Below, in pieces: positions 34,188-44,442 of a stretch of 64,000 bases of DNA. A program made the translations under genes and the position numbers. Under the pieces are notes generated by a model that did not search any database, had not been told where the DNA came from, and saw only the letters and a program-made list of their open reading frames with translations. The first letter of the stretch is position 1. Each line of letters begins with the position of its first letter. The DNA is from Candidatus Uhrbacteria bacterium (GTDB lineage Bacteria; Patescibacteriota; Patescibacteriia; 2-12-FULL-60-25), in contig JADZFU010000006.1 in NCBI GenBank assembly GCA_020854265.1, positions 1 through 64,000 of the forward strand. The letters run 5' to 3'.

Positions 34188-34355
34188 CGATCGCTCCTGC
34201 CCGGGAGTGACCGTCTCGCCCCTATTGCCCGGGTGGCAATGGTGAACGTCGACGCGGATAGCGCCAGCCGTTCAATCACCAGTGATTGATTGTGCTGACG
34301 CGTCGCCCGACATGGGGCGGACGTGTCCGGCAGATGTCTGGCATCGAATGCCGAA
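34188..34355 (-). ncRNA. Long structured 5' leader of short peptide gene 2
   Basis: About 168 nt between predicted start site and ATG. It contains potential hairpins: a 7-bp stem CAATCAC/GTGATTG (34273-34288) and a TTGCC/GGCAA stem around 34236. A length greater than that of the gene suggests cis-regulation by RNA. An 84-codon frame with GTG at 34279 also runs through it, but it is low-complexity and has no SD. Confidence 0.4.
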
Positions 34356-34361
34356 CGAGCT

Positions 34362-34390
34362 ACCTAACCAGAAAATAACCTTTTCGTCAA
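34362..34390 (-). promoter_or_regulatory. Promoter of short peptide gene 2
   Basis: Minus strand TTGACG, 17-nt spacer, TTAGGT. The same -10 (TTAGGT) with a similar TTTTCnTG spacer end occurs in the promoter of the lipoprotein at 36460. Confidence 0.75.
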
Positions 34391-34402
34391 GGGGTAAAAG
34401 AT

Positions 34403-34435
34403 AACCCCCGACCCCGCTATGCGGGATCGGGGGTT
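34403..34435 (-). terminator. Terminator of short peptide gene 1 unit
   Basis: AACCCCCGA, C, CCCGC and their complement around TAT: a 14-bp stem with one bulge. T-rich DNA follows on the minus strand. Confidence 0.85.
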
Positions 34436-34521
34436 CGGCAGCGCGCAGATGCGCTGTAGGAGTCTGAAATGCTCTGCCGTAGCAGAGGATACAAGCCCTT
34501 TGAGAGGGGCATGTCGCGGCT

Positions 34522-34596
34522 CTACAAGCCGTCCTGGCAGTTCGCTACGGGACGAAGAAACCACCGCCTCGAGCGAACAGTTTGCGATCCGAGCAT
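34522..34596 (-). CDS. Short peptide gene 1 (24 aa, RRWFLRP motif)
   Basis: ATG 34596 follows AAGGAG at 8 nt on the minus strand. The 24-aa product begins MLGSQ, contains RRWFLRP and ends NCQDGL then TAG. It is homologous to the C-terminal half of the 45-aa peptide at 34050-34187. It has its own promoter (34665-34692) and terminator (34403-34435), so it forms a separate transcript of about 250 nt with about 85 nt of GC-rich, hairpin-prone RNA after the stop. Function unknown: a secreted cationic peptide, a toxin-like peptide, or a dual-function RNA are all possible. Confidence 0.7.
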   Translation of the reverse strand: MLGSQTVRSRRWFLRPVANCQDGL

Positions 34597-34632
34597 GACG
34601 ATCTCTCCTTGCGGAAAGAAGCGCGCGGGTTT

Positions 34633-34650
34633 CATCAGGCTGGCCTGATG
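34633..34650. repeat. Hairpin in the leader of short peptide gene 1
   Basis: CATCAGG-CTGG-CCTGATG, a perfect 7-bp inverted repeat just downstream of the expected start site. Confidence 0.5.
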
Positions 34651-34664
34651 GCAGCTGCATAACT

Positions 34665-34692
34665 ATGCTAACTCAAGCACAATTTTCGTCAA
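34665..34692 (-). promoter_or_regulatory. Promoter of short peptide gene 1
   Basis: Minus strand TTGACG, 16-nt spacer, TAGCAT. It is divergent from the plus-strand promoter at 34765. Confidence 0.55.
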
Positions 34693-34764
34693 TCATGTAA
34701 AACAAGGCTTTGCTAAGCTTTTATTTTTTGGCTAATTTTAAACGAATAATAATGTTTCACGAGC

Positions 34765-34793
34765 TTGACAAAATCGCAATTTTTTGCTATACT
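34765..34793 (+). promoter_or_regulatory. Class B promoter for the lipoprotein at 34857
   Basis: TTGACA, 17-nt spacer ending TTTTTTGC, TATACT. It is nearly identical in layout to the promoter at 6923. Confidence 0.9.
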
Positions 34794-34856
34794 TAACTGT
34801 TTCGATGATGGATATTCGTGTCCATTGTCGATTCGACTTTCGAAAAAAGGAGTTCC

Positions 34857-36191
34857 ATGAACAGCAAGCTCGTGTTCGGTTTCGTCTGCCTCTGCCTCAC
34901 GGCCATCGGCTGCGGTTTCGACCGCTCGCCGCTCGGCCCCGACGACATGCCCGGCAGCGATGCCGGCATGCCTCCGGATAGTCCTCCGCCCGACAGCGGG
35001 ATGGAGGAGCGTCCGGATCCGTCGTCCACCGGGTGTATGCCCGGTTCGCTCCGCGACGAGGCATGCGCCAACCCCGCTCGTCCCTGCGAGCGCGGCGAGT
35101 ACTACGCCTGTCTCGAGAACGGAACCTGGACGTGCGTCGTGAGCGATCGCTCGCACTGCTCCGTCCCGGATCCCGAGCCCGCCTGCGACGACACCCAGCG
35201 CTTCTGGCGCGACGGCGACGGCGACGGCTACGGCAACCCAGACGACTACATCGTCCGCTCCGAGTGCGAGTCGCCGCCATCCGGCTACATGAACGCCATC
35301 AGCGGCCGCGAGGACTGCCAGGATCACGACCCATCGGCTCATCCCGGCGGCGTCGAGATCTGCGGCAATGACAGCGACGAGGACTGCAACGGCATCTACG
35401 ATGCTTGCCCCTCGACGCCGCCGGCCTGCGCATCCGATGCGCGCGTCGTGTCGCCCACGGCCTGCGTCATCCCCGCGACGGCAACGTCGTGCGTGATGAC
35501 CGGTCTGTACGTCTGCAATCCCGACGGACGGGTCGTCTGCCGCGGTGATATCCGTGTTTCCAGCACGGAGATCTGCGGTGACGGACTCGACCAGGACTGC
35601 AGCGGCTCCGACATCGCCTGCACGTCGACGTGCACGCCCCGCAGCGAAATCTGCGGCAATGGCGTGGACGAAGACTGCAACGGCGTGGCCGAAGCCTGCG
35701 TTCCGGCCTGCGTTCCGTCGGCCGAGATCTGCGACAATGGCCGCGACGAGGACTGCAACGGTTCGGATCTGGCTTGCCCGCCTCCTGGCGGTACGAGCAC
35801 GGTCCGTGTCGTGGTCGAGTTCCGCGTGGTCAACACGCCGACCGACTACGGCACCGTCTCGGCCCATCGCCTCCGAGGCGACGATCTCTCCGAGATCGTC
35901 TGCCGTAACACCGGCACAGTGGAGCCGCTGTCGCTCAGCGATGGCTGGCGCCGCTGTGTCATCGAGGTGACCGGCTCCTTGCTCTTCGTGGGCAAGTTCG
36001 AGTCGACGCGCATCTCGGCGGGGGACATCCTCCACACCACATCCGACTGGGGACGCTCCTCCTGCTACGGCCTCGATGGCGTACAGTGGCGCGTCTACCG
36101 CGAGGATACCGGCATCTCGCTCCTATCGAGCTCCGTGCCCGAGATGGTGCGCGGTTCCGCTGGCGGCTGCCGCCATCGTATCGCTCTCTAG
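34857..36191 (+). CDS. Lipoprotein with MopE-type metal-binding repeats (four)
   Basis: 444 aa, class B. Lipobox LTAIGC (Cys19), then a linker with SDAG and Pro. The middle has Asp-rich FWRDGDGDGYGNPDD (thrombospondin-3-like calcium loop) and four copies of the EICGN-x3-DEDCNG motif (EICGNDSDEDCNG, EICGDGLDQDCSG, EICGNGVDEDCNG, EICDNGRDEDCNG), as in MopE-type proteins that bind copper or calcium. The C-terminal 130 residues are beta-rich with two Cys pairs and are unrecognised. The start is set by AAGGAG 5 nt upstream; the earlier ATG at 34818 is in the leader. Repeats and DAG linkers are common in Myxococcota lipoproteins. Confidence 0.85.
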   Translation: MNSKLVFGFVCLCLTAIGCGFDRSPLGPDDMPGSDAGMPPDSPPPDSGMEERPDPSSTGCMPGSLRDEACANPARPCERGEYYACLENGTWTCVVSDRSHCSVPDPEPACDDTQRFWRDGDGDGYGNPDDYIVRSECESPPSGYMNAISGREDCQDHDPSAHPGGVEICGNDSDEDCNGIYDACPSTPPACASDARVVSPTACVIPATATSCVMTGLYVCNPDGRVVCRGDIRVSSTEICGDGLDQDCSGSDIACTSTCTPRSEICGNGVDEDCNGVAEACVPACVPSAEICDNGRDEDCNGSDLACPPPGGTSTVRVVVEFRVVNTPTDYGTVSAHRLRGDDLSEIVCRNTGTVEPLSLSDGWRRCVIEVTGSLLFVGKFESTRISAGDILHTTSDWGRSSCYGLDGVQWRVYREDTGISLLSSSVPEMVRGSAGGCRHRIAL

Positions 36192-36198
36192 TACCTTC

Positions 36199-36259
36199 GC
36201 CCGGCAGAAACGCCGGGCATAATCTGACTGAGACCCCTCCGAGTTACATCGGAGGGGTC
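36199..36259 (+). terminator. Two consecutive hairpins, the second a terminator
   Basis: GCCCGGC/GCCGGGC (36199-36218) is followed by GACCCCTCCGA/TCGGAGGGGTC (36232-36259) and TTGT. The second is the likely terminator. Confidence 0.75.
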
Positions 36260-36283
36260 TTGTCGTATACGGCCATTTTTGGC

Positions 36284-36312
36284 TTGACATTTTGTTATTT
36301 TCCTGATTAGGT
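36284..36312 (+). promoter_or_regulatory. Class B promoter for the lipoprotein at 36460
   Basis: TTGACA, 17-nt spacer, TTAGGT. A leader of about 140 nt follows with several GC-rich inverted repeats (for example CCGGG/CCCGG near 36366-36390); no start codon with SD is seen in it before 36460. Confidence 0.7.
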
Positions 36313-36459
36313 ACTCTCTTCCCTGCGTCTTGGGAGAACCAAGGCTCAGTGAAGCGGAATTTCTCCGGGAGAAGTACCCGGCTTCCGTCGGTTCTTTCAT
36401 ACACCAACCGGCTTGCCATGAGCCGTAATCAATCATGGTTGTTTCGAAAGGAGATCGGG

Positions 36460-38922
<2,463 letters not shown>

Positions 38923-38951
38923 CCTGATCCCTGACCGCTTCTCGCGGTCTC

Positions 38952-38981
38952 GAGCCCTCCGGCTTCCAAGTCGGAGGGCTC
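38952..38981 (+). terminator. Terminator of the large lipoprotein gene
   Basis: GAGCCCTCCG with CGGAGGGCTC, 10-nt loop, followed by TTTCTATT. Confidence 0.88.
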
Positions 38982-38991
38982 TTTCTATTCC

Positions 38992-39020
38992 TTGACGGTT
39001 TTATTTCATTATGATGAGGT
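38992..39020 (+). promoter_or_regulatory. Probable promoter for the lipoprotein at 39054
   Basis: TTGACG, 17-nt spacer, TGAGGT (weak -10). An alternative is TATGAT at 39010-39015 with a spacer too short to be used with this -35. Confidence 0.5.
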
Positions 39021-39053
39021 CGTGCCGGCTCGTTAGACACGAAAGGAGGCGCC

Positions 39054-39860
39054 ATGATGCGCGCCGGCACCCTGTTTCTCCTGTTCCTCAGTTTGAACGC
39101 CTGCGCGCCTCTGGTTGGCACCGAGTGCACCACGGGCGTCCGTCGCCCGTGTGCGGCAACGGCAGGACGCACCGGAACGCAGATCTGCGCTTCCGGCATC
39201 TGGCAAGCCTGCGTCGAGGCTCCGGTCACCGACAGCGGTCCGGTCTCGACCGATTCCGGCGGCTTGTCCGGCACGGATTCCGGCTCATCGGTTTCTGCCG
39301 ACGCTGGATCCTTCTACGTCTGGCCCGACGCCGGGAGTTCGGTGATGTCGGATGCCGGAACCTCGCTCGCCGACAGCGGCTGCATGGTTCCGGCTTCCTG
39401 TCCGGATCCGACCCCCGAAGCGGCCCAGCGCCGCCTCTGCGAGGATCTCCGTCATCCAGCCGAGACCGGCAGGCTCGTCATCCGCTACGACAATGCCTGT
39501 CTCGATCGGGTCTTCGACCACTGCGCATCCGGCTGGTCCTTGGTCGGATGGGATAGTTCGATCCCGTCCTGCGGTTCGCCGTCGGATCCGGGATCTGGCG
39601 TACTCGTCCTCGACCGTCTCCATCGCCGCGGCGGCTACTACCAGCTGTCGCTCATCTGCATCTCCGGCGCCACGCCACCCGGCTGGCCCGCCACTCTGCA
39701 CAACACGGCGCTCAATGCCGGATGTCTGACCTCGGCGCGTTTCGAGGATGGAATCGAGCTCGCCGACAACGAGGCGCGGTTCTGTCCGGGATACGCACAC
39801 GAAGGACGGCTCCTCGCGACGGTTCCGGCCCAGCCCGGCGCCATCGCCAACTGCCCCTGA
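39054..39860 (+). CDS. Lipoprotein sharing the novel C-terminal domain
   Basis: 268 aa, class B. Lipobox LSLNAC (Cys17). A short Cys-rich segment (GTECTTGVRRPCAATAGRTG) and a Ser/Asp/Ala/Gly linker (DSGSSVSADAG, SVMSDAGTSLADSG) precede a C-terminal domain of about 140 residues. This domain shares PE-x2-QR-x-LC, YD-x-ACL, C-ASGW, PSDPG, LDRLHR-x-GG-Y and ADxE-x-R-x-CP with the large lipoprotein upstream. Metal-binding repeats are absent. AAAGGAGG lies 4 nt before ATG 39054. The pair probably arose by duplication and repeat loss or gain. Confidence 0.8.
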   Translation: MMRAGTLFLLFLSLNACAPLVGTECTTGVRRPCAATAGRTGTQICASGIWQACVEAPVTDSGPVSTDSGGLSGTDSGSSVSADAGSFYVWPDAGSSVMSDAGTSLADSGCMVPASCPDPTPEAAQRRLCEDLRHPAETGRLVIRYDNACLDRVFDHCASGWSLVGWDSSIPSCGSPSDPGSGVLVLDRLHRRGGYYQLSLICISGATPPGWPATLHNTALNAGCLTSARFEDGIELADNEARFCPGYAHEGRLLATVPAQPGAIANCP

Positions 39861-39864
39861 ACGC

Positions 39865-39893
39865 AACACCCCGACTCACGGAGTCGGGGTGTT
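39865..39893. terminator. Bidirectional terminator
   Basis: AACACCCCGACTC with GAGTCGGGGTGTT around ACG, followed by TTCTATT. It serves the lipoprotein gene and the convergent methyltransferase. Confidence 0.9.
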
Positions 39894-39895
39894 TT

Positions 39896-40570
39896 CTATT
39901 TCTTGTTTTTATTTTTTCTACGTTTGAGCGTGGAGGAAACTTTCCGAAGCATCCCTGCAATAGCCGGCGATGCCGAGGCTCCTCTCCAGACTTTTCGTTT
40001 GAGCATGGCGTTTTTCATGCGGCGAATATCCTCGGTGCGCCCCATGTAGGCTATGACGCTCGTCGTGTCTTGGATGAAATAGCATGGCGCAATGGCTGCA
40101 AAATCCGACTTGTCCCATTCTGCATGATGCGTTTCATGGATATTCCCGAATACTTCTCCTTGGTCGCCGATATCTTTTGGAACGGAAACGAGCACGCCCC
40201 GTCCTTTGCGCAAAAGTTGTCGAAGCAGTTTTTGTCCTTCTTCTTTTTCAAAATGCTCCAGTACGTCGATAATCATGACCAAGTCGTAACGGTCTTTCAG
40301 TTTCGGGACGACTTCGAGGGCATTGCCGATGTAGATATGGTCGTAAATATAGTCATGCACCGGAGTGAGGTACTTTTTATAAACCTCGATACCATCGATG
40401 CGGCGGGTAAAGTTTTTATAGTCTTCTCGGCCATCCCAAAGCTCAAGGTATTCGCGTGCCAAGAAGCCATATTTGCCAAAACCGACACCGATATCAAGCA
40501 GGGAGGTTGGATTTACGGCAATGATGACGTCCAAAAGCTTCGGAATCTGGTAATGCTGTGATGTGGGCAT
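39896..40570 (-). CDS. Class I SAM-dependent methyltransferase
   Basis: 224 aa. Motif I LLDIGVGFGKYGFLA, post-I region IDGIEVY, motif IV YDLVMIIDVLEHF and LVSVPKD. The C-terminal tail is basic (STLKRRKNKNKK). It is divergent from the O-antigen-ligase gene, so a role in modifying the surface glycan is plausible (inference). It is class A in composition. Confidence 0.85.
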   Translation of the reverse strand: MPTSQHYQIPKLLDVIIAVNPTSLLDIGVGFGKYGFLAREYLELWDGREDYKNFTRRIDGIEVYKKYLTPVHDYIYDHIYIGNALEVVPKLKDRYDLVMIIDVLEHFEKEEGQKLLRQLLRKGRGVLVSVPKDIGDQGEVFGNIHETHHAEWDKSDFAAIAPCYFIQDTTSVIAYMGRTEDIRRMKNAMLKRKVWRGASASPAIAGMLRKVSSTLKRRKNKNKK

Positions 40571-40621
40571 GACGATATTCTATCACGAATAGGAACAAAG
40601 TTGTGGTATCCTGTGCGGTAA

Positions 40622-42079
40622 ATGACGGCAGAGTCCCTTCCCATCAAACCGTGGCCGCGTATTGCATGGGGCGTCTCCATTCTGGCGGTTCTCGCTGCTT
40701 ATGCAACGGCTACGGGCACGCCTTTGGCAGGCGCATTTGTTGTAATTGGATTGGGAGCGGCAATTATCGCATGGCGTTTTCCGTACACGGTTTTTAATAT
40801 CTGGCTCTCGACCTGTCTTCTGCTCGGTATCCAAATTGCCGTTTCTACCGGACAAATCCGCATCGGTGAACGCGTCTTCATCGGATATCTCGAGCTCACG
40901 CTTGGAGAGTTCGTCGGCATCGCTTTGCTTATCGCATGGGCACTCCGCATCCTTGTCTTGTGGCGCGGCCGCCGCGACCGTAACTGGAAGCCGGACCTGC
41001 CTCTCATCCTCGGTTTTGGTTTGATGTTTGCTGCCCAGCTCGCATCGCTCGCATCCCCGGTTGAGCCGCCGGCAGGGGAGGTAATCAAACACGCGTTTCG
41101 ATATGTCGCATTTACATATCTCACCTGTATCGCTTTGGTTGTAAATTTTATCCGTTCCCGAAAACGTTTGCGCATGGCCTTGGTCGTGCTCACCGCATTC
41201 GGAATGATCTTTGCTCTCGATGGGCTGCGTTCCGTCATCCGTTTCGACGGCGGACTCTCGTTTAACCGTGCCGTGCCTTTGCCGATTCTTGAAACCATTC
41301 CGCTCGGAGGCAATCAGCATGCATTGGCTGAGGTAATGCTGATTGGCATATGTGCGGCGCTCGCCTTCGGAGCGCTTTCAAAATTCTCCGACCAAAAACT
41401 CCTCGCTTCATTCTCGGCTGCATGTATGGCGGTTATCGCCGTGCTGACCTTCTCGCGTACAGCGTGGATTGCCCTTGCAGTCATGGCCGGAATCCTCTCG
41501 CTCACGGTCTGGAAAGACTGGCTGCTCGCGCGCAAACAATGGTTGGCAATTGCGGCATTATTTTTCATTCCGTTCGCCGCGGCCATGGGCGTCTATACTC
41601 TTTCCAGCACGGCGCAAGGCTCTATCGATTCGCGCTCCATGCTCACGTCAATCGCATTCGATGCATTCGCCACCAGCCCCGTATTCGGAATCGGCGCCGG
41701 CACCTTCTACGACCGCGTCTCCCGTACCTACGCATTCGTCGTGGAGTTTGGTCCGGCCTTTGATGCGCATGGCTTTCTACAAAAAACCTTGGCAGAAACC
41801 GGGCTCATCGGTCTATTTGCATTACTGGTTACCGTGGCCATGATTGCACGCGAAATGTGGAAGGTATGGACTGGATTGTCCCGCGGACGCATTGAGCGGG
41901 AGGCGTATGCGTATCTCGCGGTCGGCGTAATCGGATCATTCATCTACCAATTATTCAGTACGAGCTACTGGACTCCGCGCTTATGGCTGCCGGTTGGTAT
42001 CATGCTGGCTGCCGGACGTATTTTCCTCGAAAAAGAATCCGAGCGCGATCCTGATTTTCTACGTAAGACCAATGGCTAA
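40622..42079 (+). CDS. O-antigen ligase-like (Wzy_C) membrane protein
   Basis: 485 aa with about eleven hydrophobic helices. The family pattern is visible in the large periplasmic-type loop: SPVFGIGAGTFYDR, with HGFLQKTLAETGLIGL following. Members ligate or polymerise sugar chains on a lipid carrier. TATCCT ends 9-10 nt before the ATG and there is no SD. It overlaps the next GT4 gene by 8 nt. Confidence 0.85.
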   Translation: MTAESLPIKPWPRIAWGVSILAVLAAYATATGTPLAGAFVVIGLGAAIIAWRFPYTVFNIWLSTCLLLGIQIAVSTGQIRIGERVFIGYLELTLGEFVGIALLIAWALRILVLWRGRRDRNWKPDLPLILGFGLMFAAQLASLASPVEPPAGEVIKHAFRYVAFTYLTCIALVVNFIRSRKRLRMALVVLTAFGMIFALDGLRSVIRFDGGLSFNRAVPLPILETIPLGGNQHALAEVMLIGICAALAFGALSKFSDQKLLASFSAACMAVIAVLTFSRTAWIALAVMAGILSLTVWKDWLLARKQWLAIAALFFIPFAAAMGVYTLSSTAQGSIDSRSMLTSIAFDAFATSPVFGIGAGTFYDRVSRTYAFVVEFGPAFDAHGFLQKTLAETGLIGLFALLVTVAMIAREMWKVWTGLSRGRIEREAYAYLAVGVIGSFIYQLFSTSYWTPRLWLPVGIMLAAGRIFLEKESERDPDFLRKTNG

Positions 42080-43145
42080 ACCGTTTTTGATGCAGGTAAT
42101 TTGGTCGCTTGAACGCGGTGGCGCCGAGCGCATGGTTTTAGATGTTTCAACTCGTTTAAAAGAAGATTTTCACGTCGAAGTAATGGCGCTCGGCCGAGGC
42201 CGCGCCATGATCTCCGACTTTCGCGAAGCGGGCATTCCTTTGCACATCGCTCCCGAATCAACGCCAGGCTTCGGACGCAAGGTTTTATTTGAGTTCATCT
42301 CCAAAATTGTCGCCAAGCGCAAGCCGGATATCTGGCACACGCATTTGGGCGGGGATATCTGGGGCGGACATGCCGCGCGCCGACTCAATCTTCGTCCGTG
42401 GTTTATTACGGCGCATTCGCATGAACCCGGACTAAACTTTATTACACGCATTGCCCGCTGGCGCTCCTATCGCACCGCCGATCATGTCGTATGTATTTCC
42501 GAATCAGTCCGTAAAGCAATTGCCGGTCAGTACGGCGTCCGCGCGGACCGCATGTCTATCATTCCGGTAGGGATTGATCCGGCACGTTTTCCGCCGCGTG
42601 ATGCGCATTTGGCTGGCGACCGGCCTCGGCTTGTATCGGTCGGCCGTCTTTCTCCGGAAAAAGGTCATGCCATGTTGTTTGAGGCGCTCGCCATGCTTCG
42701 TCGTCCATGGGAATTGGTGTTGGTCGGCGATGGTCCCGAGCGTACTGCCCTCCACCGCCGCGCCGAGATGCTTGGAATTTTGCCGCGTATCCGTTTTGTC
42801 GGATCTGTTGCCGACCCGTCCCCATTTTTACGGGATGCCGACCTCTTTGTCTTCCCGTCCAAACACGAAGGGCAGGGGATTGCGCTCCTGGAAGCGGCCG
42901 CCGCGCGTCTCCCGGCCTTGGTTAGCGACCTGCCGATTTTCCATGAAGCATTCAACGACGAATCTCTCGTATTCGCACCGCCGGAGAACGCGCAGGCCTG
43001 GGCCGCGTCCATCGAGGACTGCCTCTCCAACTACCAGCTCCTGCTTCCAAAAGCCGAGCGTGCCCGCCGCATCGTATTGGAAAAATTCACTATCGATAAA
43101 ACCGCCGAGGCTTACGCGGATCTCTATAAAACGTGGTTGAAATAG
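42072..43145 (+). CDS. GT4-family glycosyltransferase
   Basis: 357 aa. GT-B enzyme with VIWSLERGGAERMVLD at the N-terminus, ITAHSHEPG, CISESVRKAI, the donor domain LVSVGRLSPEKGHAMLFEAL, LVGDGPERTAL and PSKHEGQGIALLEAAAARLP (E-x7-E). The start at 42072 overlaps the upstream gene by 8 nt; the in-frame extension upstream lies inside that gene. Confidence 0.9.
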   Translation: MAKPFLMQVIWSLERGGAERMVLDVSTRLKEDFHVEVMALGRGRAMISDFREAGIPLHIAPESTPGFGRKVLFEFISKIVAKRKPDIWHTHLGGDIWGGHAARRLNLRPWFITAHSHEPGLNFITRIARWRSYRTADHVVCISESVRKAIAGQYGVRADRMSIIPVGIDPARFPPRDAHLAGDRPRLVSVGRLSPEKGHAMLFEALAMLRRPWELVLVGDGPERTALHRRAEMLGILPRIRFVGSVADPSPFLRDADLFVFPSKHEGQGIALLEAAAARLPALVSDLPIFHEAFNDESLVFAPPENAQAWAASIEDCLSNYQLLLPKAERARRIVLEKFTIDKTAEAYADLYKTWLK

Positions 43146-43167
43146 GGAAAGTGGTACAATACGGCAA

Positions 43168-44391
43168 ATGCGCATTCTGCACGTGAACAAGTTTTTTGAC
43201 CTGCACGGAGGTGCGGAGGTTTATATGCAGCAGTTAATCCGGGCGCAGAGGCAAGCTGGTCATGATGTACACGCCTTTTCAACACGCAGCGTTAAAAATC
43301 TTCCATCCGGTGATGAAAAATATTTCATCACGCGCTACCACCTCGACCGTTCTGACGGAATTTTTACGGATCTTCAAAAGGCGGTGAACTTTTTATGGAA
43401 TATCGAAGCGAAAAAATCCTTTTCGCGCATGCTCGACGAGATAAGGCCCGACGTGGTCCATCTCCATAATTTGTATCATCACATTTCCACATCCATCCTT
43501 CCCGAAATCCGCAAACGGAACATTCCATGCGTGCAGACATTGCACGACTACAAGCTCGCCGCGCCAAATTACGACATGTTCGACCACGGCGCGCCTTGCG
43601 AGCGCTCCAAAGGCGGTCGGTATTACAACGTTATCTTGCATCGCTGTCTTTCGCCCAAGCTTTCGGCGAATGTATTGGCTGCTGTCGAAATGTATTTCAC
43701 CAAGGCAACGCAAACGTACGAAAGAACCGTCTCGGTATTTTTATGTCCTTCTCGCTTCATGAAAGAAAAGATGGAGGATTGGGGAGAGCCGCCAGGAAAA
43801 TTGCGTTATGTGCCAAACCCGGTCGATTTGCCTGCCGCGCCCGCGGTACGCGGTGGCGGCTATATCCTGTCTGTCGGACGCCTCTCGGCCATTAAAGGAT
43901 TGCAATCGTTCTTGGAGGCTGCGATCAAGGTTCCCGAGCTGCCAGTCAAGATCGCAGGTCGCGGCCCCGAAGAAGCTTCATTAAAACGCATGGTCGAGCA
44001 AAGCGGCGCGACGCATATCGAATTCCTTGGTTTTGTCGCGCCGGATGAGGTTCGCAAACTCCGTCATCGTGCCGAGGCAATTATTCTTCCGACCATAAGT
44101 TATGAAAACGCGAGCCTCACCTTGCTCGAAGGCATGGCCGAGGGATTGCCCTGCCTTGCGACGCGTATCGGCGGCAATCCGGAGCTTGTAGAGGATGGTG
44201 TAAATGGATTCCTGGTAAATCCCAACGATAGCGATGACTGGCTGCGCACCCTCCGCCGCTTCCTCGCCACCACGCCCGAAGTCCGTACGCAGATGGGCCA
44301 AAAGGGCCGCGAAAAAGTCCAAAAGAAACATTTGTGGCATGACCATTTGAAACAGATAGAGCGCGCGTATCACGACGCCGGTGTACGTTGA
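43168..44391 (+). CDS. GT4-family glycosyltransferase
   Basis: 407 aa. ILHVNKFFDLHGGAEVYMQQ, HLHNLYHHISTSI, CVQTLHDYKLAAPNYDMF, ILSVGRLSAIKGLQSFLEA, IAGRGPEEASLKRM and PTISYENASLTLLEGMAEGLP. TACAAT ends 7 nt before the ATG (leaderless type). Its stop codon TGA is part of the TTGACA of the following promoter. Confidence 0.9.
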   Translation: MRILHVNKFFDLHGGAEVYMQQLIRAQRQAGHDVHAFSTRSVKNLPSGDEKYFITRYHLDRSDGIFTDLQKAVNFLWNIEAKKSFSRMLDEIRPDVVHLHNLYHHISTSILPEIRKRNIPCVQTLHDYKLAAPNYDMFDHGAPCERSKGGRYYNVILHRCLSPKLSANVLAAVEMYFTKATQTYERTVSVFLCPSRFMKEKMEDWGEPPGKLRYVPNPVDLPAAPAVRGGGYILSVGRLSAIKGLQSFLEAAIKVPELPVKIAGRGPEEASLKRMVEQSGATHIEFLGFVAPDEVRKLRHRAEAIILPTISYENASLTLLEGMAEGLPCLATRIGGNPELVEDGVNGFLVNPNDSDDWLRTLRRFLATTPEVRTQMGQKGREKVQKKHLWHDHLKQIERAYHDAGVR

Positions 44392-44415
44392 CAAATGGTG
44401 TAATTCATGTAATAA
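44388..44415 (+). promoter_or_regulatory. Class B promoter overlapping the upstream stop codon
   Basis: TTGACA (containing the TGA stop of the glycosyltransferase), 16-nt spacer, TAATAA. Confidence 0.7.
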
Positions 44416-44442
44416 AATACGAAGTACATTGAAGGAGGATTC

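Noticed and set aside
34025-34279. 84-codon minus frame with GTG start
   Set aside because: No SD, Ser/Ala/Pro/Arg-rich; the overlapping 45-aa frame has an SD and a conserved peptide.
33981-34289. 102-codon plus frame overlapping the TrmB gene end
   Set aside because: Begins before and reads through a strong terminator and is antisense to the micropeptide gene.
34022-34700. RNase P RNA, tmRNA or SRP RNA in the gene-poor stretch
   Set aside because: I looked for the conserved core motifs of these RNAs on both strands and saw none; the stretch is better explained by two short-peptide units.
34713-36035. 440-codon minus-strand frame opposite the 34857 lipoprotein
   Set aside because: Antisense of Cys/Asp-rich repeats, extends across the plus-strand promoter and has no SD.
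39010-39015. TATGAT as the -10 box of the 39054 gene
   Set aside because: Only 12 nt from TTGACG, too short for a sigma-70 promoter; TGAGGT at 17 nt is weaker but spaced correctly, so the promoter was scored low.
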